From Streptomyces sp. DG1A-41 (GTDB taxonomy: Bacteria > Actinomycetota > Actinomycetes > Streptomycetales > Streptomycetaceae): 64,000 nucleotides of DNA. Made by a program: the position numbers and the translations under genes. Within the stretch, counting starts at the first letter, position 1, and each line of letters begins with the position of its first letter. Location of the stretch: the NCBI RefSeq assembly GCF_037055355.1, contig NZ_CP146350.1, positions 6,037,001 through 6,101,000 on the forward strand. Reading direction: 5' to 3'. The notes beneath the pieces were generated by a model, which was not told where the DNA came from, did not search any database, and saw nothing but the letters and a program-made list of their open reading frames with translations. Of this stretch, positions 41,749 through 51,334 are shown piece by piece.

Positions 41749-44700
41749 GTGCCCGCCCGTATCTCCGATCCCGAACAGCTCAAAGAACTCCTCGGCATCC
41801 CGTTCACCCCGGAACAGATGGCGTGCATCACCGCGCCTCCCGCCCCGCAGGTGATCGTGGCCGGAGCCGGCTCGGGCAAGACGACGGTGATGGCGGCCCG
41901 CGTGGTGTGGCTGGTCGGCACCGGCCAGGTCGCACCCGAGCAAGTGCTCGGTCTCACCTTCACCAACAAGGCCGCCGCCGAACTCGCCGAGCGCGTCCGC
42001 AAGGCGCTCGTCAAGGCCGGCGTCACCGACCCGGACGCCATCGACCCGGACAACCCGCCGGGCGAGCCGGTGATCTCCACGTACCACGCCTTCGCGGGCC
42101 GCCTGCTCACCGACCACGGCCTGCGCATCGGTCTCGAACCCACGTCCCGGCTGCTCGCCGACGCGACCCGCTTCCAGCTCGCCGCACGCGTGCTGCGCGA
42201 GGCCCCGGGGACCTACCCGGCCCTGACCCGTTCCTTCCCGGACCTGGTCGGCGACCTCCTCGCCCTGGACGCCGAACTCTCCGAGCACCTCGTCCGCCCG
42301 GAAGCACTGCGCGCGTACGACGCCGAACTGCTGCTGACCCTGCGCGGCGCCAAGCTCACCAACGCCGACCTGCGCAAGGTCCCCGAGGCGGCCGCCGCCC
42401 GTCGCGAACTGGCCGAGCTGGTCAGCCGCTACCGGGCCGCCAAGCGCGAGCGGGACCTGCTCGACTTCGGCGACCAGATCGCCCTCTCGGCCCGGCTCGC
42501 GAAGATCCCCGAAGTGGGCCGCGCTCTGCGCGACGAGTTCCGGGTGGTCCTGCTCGACGAGTACCAGGACACCTCGGTCGCCCAACGCGTCCTCCTGGCG
42601 GGCCTGTTCGGCGAGGGCACCGGCCACCCCGTCACCGCCGTCGGCGACCCCTGCCAGGCGATCTACGGCTGGCGCGGCGCCTCCGTCGCCAACCTCGACG
42701 ACTTCCCCCAGCACTTCCCCCACGCCGACGGCCGCCCCGCGACCCGGCAGGCGCTCAGCGAGAACCGCCGCAGCGGCGGCCGCCTCCTCGACCTCGCGAA
42801 CGGCCTCGCGGAGCCCCTGCGCGCCCTGCACGCGGGCGTGGAGGCCCTCCGCCCGGCCCCCGGCGCCGAACACGACGGCATGGTGCGCTGCGCCCTGCTG
42901 CGCACCCACGCCGAGGAGATCGCCTGGGCCGCCGACTCCGTCGCCCACCTCGTACGGACCGGGACCGCCCCCGGCGAGATCGCCGTCCTGTGCCGCACGG
43001 CGACCGACTTCGCCGAGATCCAGGGCGCCCTGGTCGCCCGGGACATCCCGGTCGAGGTGGTCGGCCTGTCCGGATTGCTGCACCTGCCCGAGATCGCCGA
43101 CCTCGTCGCCGTCTGCGAGGTCCTCCAGGACCCCGGCGCAAACGCCTCCCTGGTGCGCCTGCTGACCGGCCCGCGCTGGCGTATCGGCCCGCGCGACCTC
43201 GCCCTGCTGGGGCGGCGCGCCCGGCGTCTCGTGGCCCACGCGCGCGTCGAGGGCGACGACGACCCGGACCGCAGGCTGGCCGAGGCCGTCGAGGGAGTCG
43301 ACCCTGCGGAGGTGATCTCGCTCGCGGACGCCCTCGACACGTTCCTGGAGACACCTCTGGACGGCCACGGGGACGACGACGGGCTGCCCTTCTCGGCCGA
43401 CGCGCGCGTGCGCTTCGCCCGCCTGGCCGCCGAACTGCGCGAGCTGCGCCGCTGTCTGGCCGACCCGCTGATGGACGTCCTGCACCGCGTCCTCGCCGTC
43501 ACCGGCCTGGAGGTCGAGCTGTCGGCGTCCCCGCACGCCCTGGCCGCCCGCCGCCGCGAGACCCTCTCCAACTTCCTGGACGTCGCCGCCTCCTTCGCCG
43601 CCGGCGACAACGAGGCCACCCTCCTCGCCTTCCTCGGCTTCCTGCGCACCGCAGCCCAGTACGAGAAGGGCCTCGACAACGCCCTCCCCGGCGGCGAGAA
43701 CACCGTCAAGGTGCTGACCGCCCACAAGTCCAAGGGCCTGGAGTGGGACGTCGTGGTCGTCCCCGGCCTGGTCACCGGCACCTTCCCCAGCAGCCAGGGC
43801 CGCGAGAAGTGGACCTCCCAGGGCAAGGTCCTGCCGCACCGGCTGCGCGGCGACGCCGACACCCTGCCCGACGTGGAGTCCTGGGACCCCAGGGGCCTGA
43901 AGGCCTTCCACGAGGCCATGAAGGACCACCAGCACACCGAGGAGCTCCGCCTCGGCTACGTCACCTTCACCCGCCCCCGCTCCCTGCTCCTGGGCTCCGG
44001 CCACTGGTGGGGACCCACCCAGAAGAGGCGCCGCGGACCGTCCGCGTTCCTCCAGGCCCTCCACGACCACTGTGCGGCCGGGTACGGCGAGATCGAGGCC
44101 TGGGCCGACGAACCAGCCGAGGACGAGGAGAACCCGGCCCTGCACCAGGCCACCGCCGACCAGGTGTGGCCCCTGCCCCTGGACGAGACGGCCCTGGCCC
44201 GCCGCCGCGCGGCCGCCGCGACCGTCCTGGCGCACCTGGAGGACCTCACGTCCCAGGAGGACGGACACCCCGCGGCCGTGCACGACCCGGACGGGGACGA
44301 CGACCCGGAGTGGCCGCCGCCCCCCGAGGACGACGAGCCTCCGTACGACGAACCGGACCCGTTCGACGACGATCCCTTCGAGGGCGACGCCGTCGCGGAA
44401 GACCCGGCGGACCGGGACGAGTGGCCGGCGGACCGGGACGAGTGGCCGGCGGGCCGGGACGAGTGGCCGGCGGACCGCCCGACCGTCCCGCACCAGGCGG
44501 GCCCACTGGAAACCACCTCGCGCCCACACCCGACGACGCCGGAACACCCGCAGCTCACCCCCGAGGAAGCCCGCACCGTCGCCTCCTGGGACCGCGACCT
44601 CGACGCCCTCACCGGAGAGCTCCTGCGCGCCCGCGACAGCGTCACCGAGGTCCCCCTGCCCGCTGCGCTCACCGCGTCCCAGCTGCTGCGCCTGGCCGCC

Positions 44701-45285
44701 GACCCGGACGGCTTCGCGCAGGAACTGGCCCGCCCCATGCCCCGCCCGCCGCAGCCCGCCGCACGCCGCGGCACCCGCTTCCACGCCTGGGTCGAGGCCC
44801 GTTTCGAAGCGCTGACGCTGCCGTTCCTGGAGCCCGGGGAACTGCCCGGCAGCGACGCCGAGATCGCCGACGAACAGGACCTGGAAGCGCTCAAGGACGC
44901 CTTCGAACGCACCGAGTACGCGCACCGCACGCCCCACCGGGTGGAGGCCCCCTTCCAGCTCGAGATCGCCGGCCGCGTCGTACGGGGCCGCATCGACGCC
45001 GTCTACAAGAAGGGCGACGGTCAGGAGACGACGTACGAGATCGTCGACTGGAAGACGAACCGCACCCGCAGCGCCGACCCGCTTCAGCTGGCCGTCTACC
45101 GCCTCGCCTGGGCAGAGCAGCAGGGCGTGCCGCTGGAGTCGGTCACGGCCGCGTTCCTGTACGTGCGCAGCGGCGAGGTCGTACGGCCGGACGACCTGCC
45201 GGACCGGGCCGCGCTGGAGCGGCTGCTGCTCGAGGAACCGTCCGGTGAGGAACCGCACTCCGAGGACGTCAGTGCGGGCCGATAG
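41749..45285 (+). CDS. adnB: AdnB, helicase-nuclease subunit of the AdnAB complex
   Basis: The 1178-residue protein has an SF1A motor: VAGAGSGKTT, LTFTNKAAAELAERV, STYHAFAG, LLDEYQDTSVAQ, GDPCQAIYGWRGA, LTAHKSKGLEWDVV and VTFTRPRS. A RecB-like nuclease with VDWKTNRTR lies near residue 1105. In mycobacteria AdnB is the main motor. A 100-residue acidic linker (about 830-930) carries a 21-bp repeat. GTG 41749 is chosen; a GTG at 41725 adds eight residues. Partner of the preceding adnA. Confidence 0.93.
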   Translation: MPARISDPEQLKELLGIPFTPEQMACITAPPAPQVIVAGAGSGKTTVMAARVVWLVGTGQVAPEQVLGLTFTNKAAAELAERVRKALVKAGVTDPDAIDPDNPPGEPVISTYHAFAGRLLTDHGLRIGLEPTSRLLADATRFQLAARVLREAPGTYPALTRSFPDLVGDLLALDAELSEHLVRPEALRAYDAELLLTLRGAKLTNADLRKVPEAAAARRELAELVSRYRAAKRERDLLDFGDQIALSARLAKIPEVGRALRDEFRVVLLDEYQDTSVAQRVLLAGLFGEGTGHPVTAVGDPCQAIYGWRGASVANLDDFPQHFPHADGRPATRQALSENRRSGGRLLDLANGLAEPLRALHAGVEALRPAPGAEHDGMVRCALLRTHAEEIAWAADSVAHLVRTGTAPGEIAVLCRTATDFAEIQGALVARDIPVEVVGLSGLLHLPEIADLVAVCEVLQDPGANASLVRLLTGPRWRIGPRDLALLGRRARRLVAHARVEGDDDPDRRLAEAVEGVDPAEVISLADALDTFLETPLDGHGDDDGLPFSADARVRFARLAAELRELRRCLADPLMDVLHRVLAVTGLEVELSASPHALAARRRETLSNFLDVAASFAAGDNEATLLAFLGFLRTAAQYEKGLDNALPGGENTVKVLTAHKSKGLEWDVVVVPGLVTGTFPSSQGREKWTSQGKVLPHRLRGDADTLPDVESWDPRGLKAFHEAMKDHQHTEELRLGYVTFTRPRSLLLGSGHWWGPTQKRRRGPSAFLQALHDHCAAGYGEIEAWADEPAEDEENPALHQATADQVWPLPLDETALARRRAAAATVLAHLEDLTSQEDGHPAAVHDPDGDDDPEWPPPPEDDEPPYDEPDPFDDDPFEGDAVAEDPADRDEWPADRDEWPAGRDEWPADRPTVPHQAGPLETTSRPHPTTPEHPQLTPEEARTVASWDRDLDALTGELLRARDSVTEVPLPAALTASQLLRLAADPDGFAQELARPMPRPPQPAARRGTRFHAWVEARFEALTLPFLEPGELPGSDAEIADEQDLEALKDAFERTEYAHRTPHRVEAPFQLEIAGRVVRGRIDAVYKKGDGQETTYEIVDWKTNRTRSADPLQLAVYRLAWAEQQGVPLESVTAAFLYVRSGEVVRPDDLPDRAALERLLLEEPSGEEPHSEDVSAGR
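44410..44472 (+). repeat. 21-bp tandem repeat, 3 copies, in adnB
   Basis: Three head-to-tail copies of a 21-bp unit (44410-44430, 44431-44451, 44452-44472; one A-to-G change in the third, gac to ggc) encode (D/G)RDEWPA x3 in the acidic linker between helicase and nuclease domains. Being a multiple of three, copy number can vary without breaking the gene. Confidence 0.95.
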
Positions 45286-45295
45286 GCTCGTGACC

Positions 45296-46699
45296 ATGAG
45301 CCAGACCCCGGACAGTGTCGTCCGTACGTACATCGAGCAGCATCGCGCCGCCTTCCTCGACGACCTCGCCGAGTGGCTGCGCATCCCGTCGGTGTCGGCC
45401 CAGCCGGACCACGAGCCCGACGTACGACGCAGTGCCGACTGGCTCGCCGCCAAACTGAAGGAGACCGGTTTCCCGACGGCCGAGGTCTGGCAGACCCCGG
45501 GCGCGCCCGCCGTCTTCGCCGAGTGGCCCTGTGACGAACCGCAGGCGCCCACGGTGCTGGTCTACGGCCACCACGACGTGCAGCCCGCCGCCCGGGAGGA
45601 CGGCTGGGACACCGACCCCTTCGAGCCGGTCGTCCGCGAGAACCGCCTCTACGCGCGCGGGGCGGCCGACGACAAGGGCCAGGTGTTCTTCCACACCCTG
45701 GGAGTCCGCGCCCACCTCGCCGCCACCGGCCGCGTCACCCCGGCGGTGCACCTGAAGCTGCTGATCGAGGGCGAGGAGGAGTCCGGCTCGCCGCACTTCC
45801 GGGCCCTCGTCGAGCAGCACGCCGAGCGGCTCGCCGCCGACGCCGTGATCGTCTCCGACACCGGCATGTGGTCCGAGGACACCCCCACGGTGTGCACCGG
45901 CATGCGCGGCCTCGCCGAGTGCGAGATACGGCTGCACGGCCCCGACCAGGACATCCACTCCGGCTCTTTCGGCGGCGCGGTGCCCAACCCGGCGACCGCC
46001 GCCGCCCGCCTCGTCGCCGCCCTGCACGACGAGCACGCGCGCGTGGCGATCCCGGGTTTCTACGACGGCGTGGTCGAGCTCACCGACCGCGAGCGGGAAC
46101 TCTTCGCCGAACTGCCCTTCGACGAGCGGCAGTGGCTGCGCACGGCCAGGTCGTACGCCACCCAGGGCGAGTCCGGATACACCACCCTGGAGCGCGTCTG
46201 GGCCCGCCCCACCGCGGAGGTCAACGGCATCGGTGGCGGCTACCAGGGCCCCGGCAGCAAGACCATCGTGCCGTCCTCGGCCATGGTGAAGCTGTCCTTC
46301 CGGCTGGTGGCGGGCCAGGACCCCGACCATGTCGAGAAGGCCGTCCGGGCCTGGGCGGAGCAGCAGGTGCCCGCCGGGATCCGCTGCGAGGTCACGTTCA
46401 GCGGGGCCACGCGCCCGTGCCTGACGCCGCTGGACCACCCGGCCCTCCAGTCGGTCGCCCGCGCCATGGGCCGGGCCTTCGAGAAGCCGGTCCGTTTCAC
46501 ACGCGAGGGCGGCTCCGGACCGGCGGCGGACCTCCAGGACGTCCTCGGCGCACCCGTGCTCTTCCTCGGCATCTCCGTCCCGTCCGACGGCTGGCACGCC
46601 CCGAACGAGAAAGTCGAGCTCGACCTGCTCCTCAAGGGCGTCGAGACCACCGCGTACCTGTGGGGCGACCTCGCCGAGCACTGGCGCCATGCGCCCTGA
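45296..46699 (+). CDS. M20 family dipeptidase
   Basis: The 467-residue protein has the M20 metallopeptidase ligands: GHHDVQPA, an Asp in RGAADDKGQ, the GEEESGS pair, and DTGM, with an embedded dimerisation domain after CTGMRGL. It should be a cytosolic di-zinc dipeptidase or carnosinase-like enzyme. TAGGCT at 45282-45287 lies 8 bp before the ATG, at the end of adnB, suggesting its own leaderless promoter. It breaks the adnB-nudC adjacency seen in mycobacteria. Confidence 0.93.
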   Translation: MSQTPDSVVRTYIEQHRAAFLDDLAEWLRIPSVSAQPDHEPDVRRSADWLAAKLKETGFPTAEVWQTPGAPAVFAEWPCDEPQAPTVLVYGHHDVQPAAREDGWDTDPFEPVVRENRLYARGAADDKGQVFFHTLGVRAHLAATGRVTPAVHLKLLIEGEEESGSPHFRALVEQHAERLAADAVIVSDTGMWSEDTPTVCTGMRGLAECEIRLHGPDQDIHSGSFGGAVPNPATAAARLVAALHDEHARVAIPGFYDGVVELTDRERELFAELPFDERQWLRTARSYATQGESGYTTLERVWARPTAEVNGIGGGYQGPGSKTIVPSSAMVKLSFRLVAGQDPDHVEKAVRAWAEQQVPAGIRCEVTFSGATRPCLTPLDHPALQSVARAMGRAFEKPVRFTREGGSGPAADLQDVLGAPVLFLGISVPSDGWHAPNEKVELDLLLKGVETTAYLWGDLAEHWRHAP

Positions 46700-46854
46700 G
46701 CGTCCCGTGCCGTCCGGACCGGCAGCGCGCGCGGGGCACACTGGAAGAGCCGCCCAGCGCCGCGGAACCCCGCCGGACCCGGTCGCCTCCCGCCGTACGT
46801 CCCGCTGATCAGCCCGCCGAACCCGACCGTTCCACCGGGGAGTTGGAAGCACCC

Positions 46855-47799
46855 GTGACCACCTGGACCGACCAGAACGCCGACCGACCCATCTCGCTCA
46901 CCGCACCGAGCGGCATCGACCGGGCCGCGCACCACCGGCTCGACGAGGCCTGGCTCGCGGCGGCGTGGAGCCACCCCTCCACGCGCTGTTTCGTGGTCTC
47001 CGGCGGCCAGGTCCTCATCGACGAGACGGCGGACGGGCACACCGAACTCGTCATGACGCCCTCCTTCGAGGCCCCCCTCACCGAGGCCCACCGCTACTTC
47101 CTCGGCATCGACGAGGACGGCGTCAGCTACTTCGCCCTCCAGAAGGACTCCCTGCCCGGGCGCATGGACCAGTCCGCGCGGCCGGCGGGTCTGCGGGAGG
47201 CGGGCCTTCTCCTGTCGGCCCGGGACGTGGGCCTGATGGTGCACGCGGTCGGCCTGGAGAACTGGCAGCGCACACACCGTTTCTGCTCGCGCTGCGGCGA
47301 GCGCACCGTCATCGCCGCGGCCGGTCACATCCGCCGCTGCCAGGCCTGCGGCGCGGAGCACTACCCGCGTACGGATCCCGCCGTGATCATGGCCGTGACC
47401 GACGAGGACGACCGCATCCTGCTCGGCCGCCAGGTGCACTGGCCCGAGGGCCGCTTCTCGACGCTCGCCGGTTTCGTCGAGCCCGGCGAGTCCATCGAGC
47501 AGTCGGTGCGCCGCGAGGTCCACGAGGAGGTCGGCATCACCGTCGGCCAGGTCGAGTATGTCGCCAGCCAGCCCTGGCCCTTCCCGTCCAGCCTCATGCT
47601 GGGCTTCCTGGCCCGCGCCACCTCGACCGGGATAGACGTCGACGGCGACGAGATCCACGAGGCCCGCTGGTTCTCCCGCGACGAACTGCGCGCCGCCTTC
47701 GAGTCGGGCGAGGTGCTCCCGCCGTACGGCATCTCGATCGCGGCCCGCCTGATCGAGCTCTGGTACGGCAAGCCGCTCCCGACGAGAAGCGCCGTCTGA
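46855..47799 (+). CDS. nudC: NudC, NAD(+) diphosphatase / RNA decapping Nudix enzyme
   Basis: The 314-residue protein has an N-terminal domain, a zinc ribbon CSRCGERT...CQACG (about 140-165), the Nudix box GFVEPGESIEQSVRREVHEE and the NudC-specific SQPWPFPSSLM. NudC hydrolyses NADH and NAD+ and removes NAD caps from RNA 5' ends in the cytosol. GTG 46855 with GGAAG 7 bases upstream sets the start. It is followed 13 bp later by a methyltransferase gene. Confidence 0.96.
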   Translation: MTTWTDQNADRPISLTAPSGIDRAAHHRLDEAWLAAAWSHPSTRCFVVSGGQVLIDETADGHTELVMTPSFEAPLTEAHRYFLGIDEDGVSYFALQKDSLPGRMDQSARPAGLREAGLLLSARDVGLMVHAVGLENWQRTHRFCSRCGERTVIAAAGHIRRCQACGAEHYPRTDPAVIMAVTDEDDRILLGRQVHWPEGRFSTLAGFVEPGESIEQSVRREVHEEVGITVGQVEYVASQPWPFPSSLMLGFLARATSTGIDVDGDEIHEARWFSRDELRAAFESGEVLPPYGISIAARLIELWYGKPLPTRSAV

Positions 47800-47812
47800 C
47801 GGGACCGTCCGC

Positions 47813-48442
47813 GTGTCCGACCCGTACTGGAACCACAACGTCCACCACCACCCCGAGGTGCTCGACGCTGTCCCGGACGGCTGCGGCAAGGCCCTGGACG
47901 CGGGCTGCGGCGACGGCCTGCTCACCCGCAAGCTCGCGGCCCGGGCGGCATCCGTCACGGGTGTGGACCGCTCGCCGGAGATGATCAGGCTCGCCCGCGA
48001 GCACGCGCAGGTGCCCGGCAACGTCACATACCTGGAGAGGGACTTCCTCGCCGACGGGTCCCTGCCCGAGGGCGCGTACGACTTCGTCAGCGCGGTCGCC
48101 GTGGTCCACCACGCGCCGTTCGAGCAGGCCGTCACCCGCCTCGCCCGGCTCACCGCGCCCGGCGGCCGTCTGGTGATCGTCGGCATGGCCGCCAACCGGA
48201 CGGTCCTGGACTGGGTCATCAGCGCGTGCGGCGTGCCCGTGAGTCAGTGGCACGCCCGTCGGCACGGCGGCAAGCGGGGCCCGGCCGGGATGCCCATGGA
48301 AGACGTGCACATGTCCTGGGGAGAGATCCGGAAGGCGGCCCACCGCCTGCTGCCCGGCTGCGACTTCCGCCGCACACTGCTGTGGCGCTACGTCGTGGTG
48401 TGGGACAAACCATCAGACAGACCTCGAGAAGGCGGCCCCTGA
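47813..48442 (+). CDS. class I SAM-dependent methyltransferase
   Basis: The 209-residue protein has SAM motif I ALDAGCGDGLLTRKLA, motif II-like VTGVDRSPEMI, and motif post-I/IV around FVSAVAVVHHA, then the LTAPGGRLVIVG strand. The substrate is unknown; small-molecule methyltransferases of the UbiE/Methyltransf_11/25 type look like this. The GTG at 47813 is 13 bp after nudC, so probably co-transcribed. Confidence 0.88.
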   Translation: MSDPYWNHNVHHHPEVLDAVPDGCGKALDAGCGDGLLTRKLAARAASVTGVDRSPEMIRLAREHAQVPGNVTYLERDFLADGSLPEGAYDFVSAVAVVHHAPFEQAVTRLARLTAPGGRLVIVGMAANRTVLDWVISACGVPVSQWHARRHGGKRGPAGMPMEDVHMSWGEIRKAAHRLLPGCDFRRTLLWRYVVVWDKPSDRPREGGP

Positions 48443-48494
48443 GCCGCCTCAGGAACCGCCTTCCCGGCACAACCGCGGCGAACAGGCGCCGGTG

Positions 48495-48573
48495 CTTCTG
48501 CTTCAGCCGATCTTCTGCCTAGGCCGATCTTCCGCTTCAGCCGGTCTTCCGCCTCAGCCGATCTTCTGCTTCA
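48495..48573. repeat. 17-bp tandem array, 4 full copies plus a partial, at the mycoredoxin 3' end
   Basis: Units at 48495-48511, 48512-48528, 48529-48545 and 48546-48562 vary around cttctgcttcagccgat, with an 11-bp fifth start at 48563. The fourth and fifth lie in the last codons of the mycoredoxin gene (KQKIG-stop), so the array consists of degenerate copies of that gene's own 3' end, each carrying a stop-like triplet. Confidence 0.92.
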
Positions 48574-48793
48574 CCTGAGCCAGCGACGGGTTGGTGAGGG
48601 TGGAGCCATCCGGGAACAGAACGGTGGGCACCGTCTGGTTTCCGCCATTCGCCTTCTCCACGAACGCGGCGGACTCCGGGTCCTGCTCGATGTTGATCTC
48701 GGTGTACGCGATGCCCTCGCGGTCCATCTGGCTCTTCAGCCGACGGCAGTAGCCGCACCACGTGGTGCTGTACATCGTCACAGTGCCCGGCAT
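48554..48793 (-). CDS. mycoredoxin (glutaredoxin-like, mycothiol-dependent)
   Basis: The 79-residue protein starts MPGTVTMYSTTWCGYCRRLK, with redox motif CGYC, and has the cis-Pro in VPTVLFPDG. This is the Mrx1 type, which reduces mycothiol mixed disulfides in actinobacteria. It stands between nudC/methyltransferase and uvrD2, matching the mycobacterial position of Rv3198A. The coding end runs into a 17-bp tandem array. Confidence 0.94.
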   Translation of the reverse strand: MPGTVTMYSTTWCGYCRRLKSQMDREGIAYTEINIEQDPESAAFVEKANGGNQTVPTVLFPDGSTLTNPSLAQVKQKIG

Positions 48794-48977
48794 GTCTCTC
48801 GTGCTCCTTCGGTGGCTCGGGGACGGGTGGTCGCAGTGGTGGAACGTACGTGAAAGGGCAACCATTCCCGGCGCCCGCGCCCCGCCGGACGTGACGCCTG
48901 CCGCATCGGTATGACTATCAGTGCCTGCCTGTGGACAACCGGCACAGCCGTTTCGCGGGACCTGGCAGCATGGCTGT

Positions 48978-51170
48978 GTGACAGCAGCAACGCACTCCAC
49001 CCTGTTCCCGCAGGTACCGGACTCCGCCGACGCGGTGCTCGACGGGCTCGACCCCGAGCAGCGCGAGGTGGCCACGGCCCTGCACGGTCCGGTCTGCGTC
49101 CTGGCGGGCGCCGGCACGGGCAAGACCCGGGCGATCACCCACCGCATCGCCTACGGAGTGCGCGCCGGCATCCTGCACCCCTCCAGCGTGCTCGCCGTCA
49201 CGTTCACCAACCGCGCCGCCGGGGAAATGCGCGGCCGGCTGCGCCAGCTCGGTGCCGGCGGTGTCCAGGCGCGCACGTTCCACTCGGCGGCGCTGCGCCA
49301 GCTCCAGTACTTCTGGCCGAAAGCGATCGGCGGCTCCATGCCCCGGCTCGTCGACCGCAAGATCCAGCTCGTCGCCGACGCGGCCGCCGCCTGCCGCATC
49401 CGGCTCGACCGTGGCGAGCTGCGGGACGTCACCGCGGAGATCGAGTGGTCCAAGGTCACCCAGACCGTCCCCGCCGACTACGCGCCCGCCGCCGCCAAGG
49501 CCGGCCGCGAGACCCCCCGCGACCCCGCCGAGATCGCCCAGATCTACTCCGCCTACGAGGACGTCAAGCGCGAGCGCGCCGTCATCGACTTCGAGGACGT
49601 ACTGCTGCTGACCGTGGCCGTCCTCCAGGACCGGCACGACATCGCCGAGCAGGTCCGCGCCCAGTACCAGCACTTCGTGGTCGACGAGTACCAGGACGTC
49701 AGCCCCCTCCAGCAGCGCCTGCTGGAGCTGTGGCTGGGCGACCGGGACAGCCTCTGCGTGGTCGGCGACGCCAGCCAGACGATCTACTCCTTCACGGGAG
49801 CGACCCCGGATCACCTGCTCGACTTCCGGGCCCGCCACCCCGGCGCCACGGTCGTCAAGCTGGTCCGCGACTACCGCTCCACCCCCCAGGTCGTCCACCT
49901 CGCCAACGGCCTGCTCGCCCAGGCGAAGGGCCGCGCCGCCGACCACCGCCTGGAGCTCGTCTCCCAACGCGCCCCGGGGCCCGAGCCGGTCTACACCGAG
50001 TACACGGACGAGCCCGCCGAGGCGGAGGGCGCGGCCCGACGCATCCGCGAGCTCATCGACTCGGGAGTCCCGGCCTCCGAGATCGCCATCCTGTTTCGGA
50101 CGAACGCCCAGTCCGAGACCTACGAGCAGGCCCTCGCCGACGCCGGAGTGCCCTACCAACTGCGAGGCGCCGAGCGGTTCTTCGACCGCCCGGAGGTGCG
50201 CAAGGCGGGCGTCGCCCTGCGCGGCGCGGCCCGCTTCGGCGGCAACGACTCCCTCCTGGACGACGCCGTCGACCTGCCCTCCCAGGTGCGCGCCGTGCTG
50301 TCGGGGGAGGGCTGGACCCCGCAGCCGCCTGGCTCCGGTGCCGTGAGAGAACGCTGGGAGTCCCTGGCCGCCCTGGTGAACCTCGCCCAGGACTTCGCCG
50401 CCGCCAAACCCGGCGCCACCCTGGCGGACCTCGTCGCCGAACTCGACGAACGGGCGAACGCCCAGCACGCCCCCACCGTGCAGGGCGTCACCCTCGCCTC
50501 CCTGCACTCCGCCAAGGGCCTGGAGTGGGACGTCGTCTTCCTGGTCGGCGTCGCCGAGGGCATGATGCCGATCACCTACGCCAAGACCGACGAACAGATC
50601 GAGGAGGAGCGCCGCCTCCTCTACGTCGGCGTCACCCGTGCGCGGGAACGCCTCCATATCTCCTGGTCCCTCTCCCGTTCCCCCGGCGGCCGTCCTAACC
50701 GCCGCCCCAGCCGCTTCCTCGACGGGCTGCGCCCGGGTTCGACGGGCACCACCGGCCGTACAGCCGCCGGAAGTACGGGCGGCATCGAGCGCGGAATCCC
50801 CGGAACCAGGCGCTCCGCCCCGAGACGAGTCCAGCGAACGCCCGCCCGTTGCCGAGTCTGCGGCCGCACGCTCACCGACGCGGGCGAGATGAAGCTGATG
50901 CGCTGCGACGACTGCCCCTCCGACATGAACGAGAGCCTCTACGAGCGGCTGCGCGAGTGGCGTGCCGACCAGGCGCGACGCAGTGGCCAGCCCGCCTTCT
51001 GCGTCTTCACCGACAGGACCCTGATGGCGATCGCCGAGACCACGCCCGACGACGAGCACGAGCTGGCGCGCATCCCGGGCGTGGGGATGCGCAAGCTCAA
51101 CCGCTACGGAGCCGACGTACTGGCCATTTGCGCAGGCCAGTTCGTCGGAGGGGGCACAGATCAGGACTGA
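48978..51170 (+). CDS. uvrD2: UvrD2 DNA helicase
   Basis: The 730-residue SF1A helicase has VLAGAGTGKTRA, VTFTNRAAGEM, VVDEYQDVSPLQ, GDASQTIYSFTGA, LHSAKGLEWD and GVTRARERL. A tetracysteine zinc motif (CRVCG...CDDC) near residue 630 and a C-terminal HRDC domain (FTDRTLMAIAETTP, IPGVGMRKLNRYG) follow. This is the UvrD2 layout known from mycobacteria, where it unwinds DNA together with partners in repair. The GTG at 48978 is in frame; no better start is near. It precedes wblC as in mycobacteria. Confidence 0.95.
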   Translation: MTAATHSTLFPQVPDSADAVLDGLDPEQREVATALHGPVCVLAGAGTGKTRAITHRIAYGVRAGILHPSSVLAVTFTNRAAGEMRGRLRQLGAGGVQARTFHSAALRQLQYFWPKAIGGSMPRLVDRKIQLVADAAAACRIRLDRGELRDVTAEIEWSKVTQTVPADYAPAAAKAGRETPRDPAEIAQIYSAYEDVKRERAVIDFEDVLLLTVAVLQDRHDIAEQVRAQYQHFVVDEYQDVSPLQQRLLELWLGDRDSLCVVGDASQTIYSFTGATPDHLLDFRARHPGATVVKLVRDYRSTPQVVHLANGLLAQAKGRAADHRLELVSQRAPGPEPVYTEYTDEPAEAEGAARRIRELIDSGVPASEIAILFRTNAQSETYEQALADAGVPYQLRGAERFFDRPEVRKAGVALRGAARFGGNDSLLDDAVDLPSQVRAVLSGEGWTPQPPGSGAVRERWESLAALVNLAQDFAAAKPGATLADLVAELDERANAQHAPTVQGVTLASLHSAKGLEWDVVFLVGVAEGMMPITYAKTDEQIEEERRLLYVGVTRARERLHISWSLSRSPGGRPNRRPSRFLDGLRPGSTGTTGRTAAGSTGGIERGIPGTRRSAPRRVQRTPARCRVCGRTLTDAGEMKLMRCDDCPSDMNESLYERLREWRADQARRSGQPAFCVFTDRTLMAIAETTPDDEHELARIPGVGMRKLNRYGADVLAICAGQFVGGGTDQD

Positions 51171-51183
51171 CACGAACTCGTGG

Positions 51184-51223
51184 AAAAAATAGTTTGCGCA
51201 TGCCCCAGCAATCCCCATAGGTT
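51184..51223 (+). promoter_or_regulatory. wblC promoter with WhiB7-type AT-rich element
   Basis: AAAAAAT (51184-51190) lies 3 bp before a -35-like TTGCGC (51194-51199), then 18 bp, then TAGGTT (51218-51223). An AT-rich patch immediately upstream of -35 is the known recognition pattern for WhiB7/WblC acting with the housekeeping sigma factor through its AT-hook, so the gene is probably autoactivated. It lies 13 bp after the uvrD2 stop. Confidence 0.75.
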
Positions 51224-51334
51224 CTTAGGCACGAGAGCAGCGGCCTTCTCGGAGGCCCTGATTCCGTGTTGTACTTGCATACCCGTCGGGCTGGTTCACC
51301 CAGTCCCCCGAGACGCCGAGAGGAGGCGAGTCCA

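Noticed and set aside
41722..45552. A 1276-codon open frame on the minus strand opposite adnB
   Set aside because: It is the antisense shadow of adnB in very G+C-rich DNA: low-complexity Gly/Arg/Val/Leu composition, no domain, while the plus strand has all helicase and nuclease motifs.
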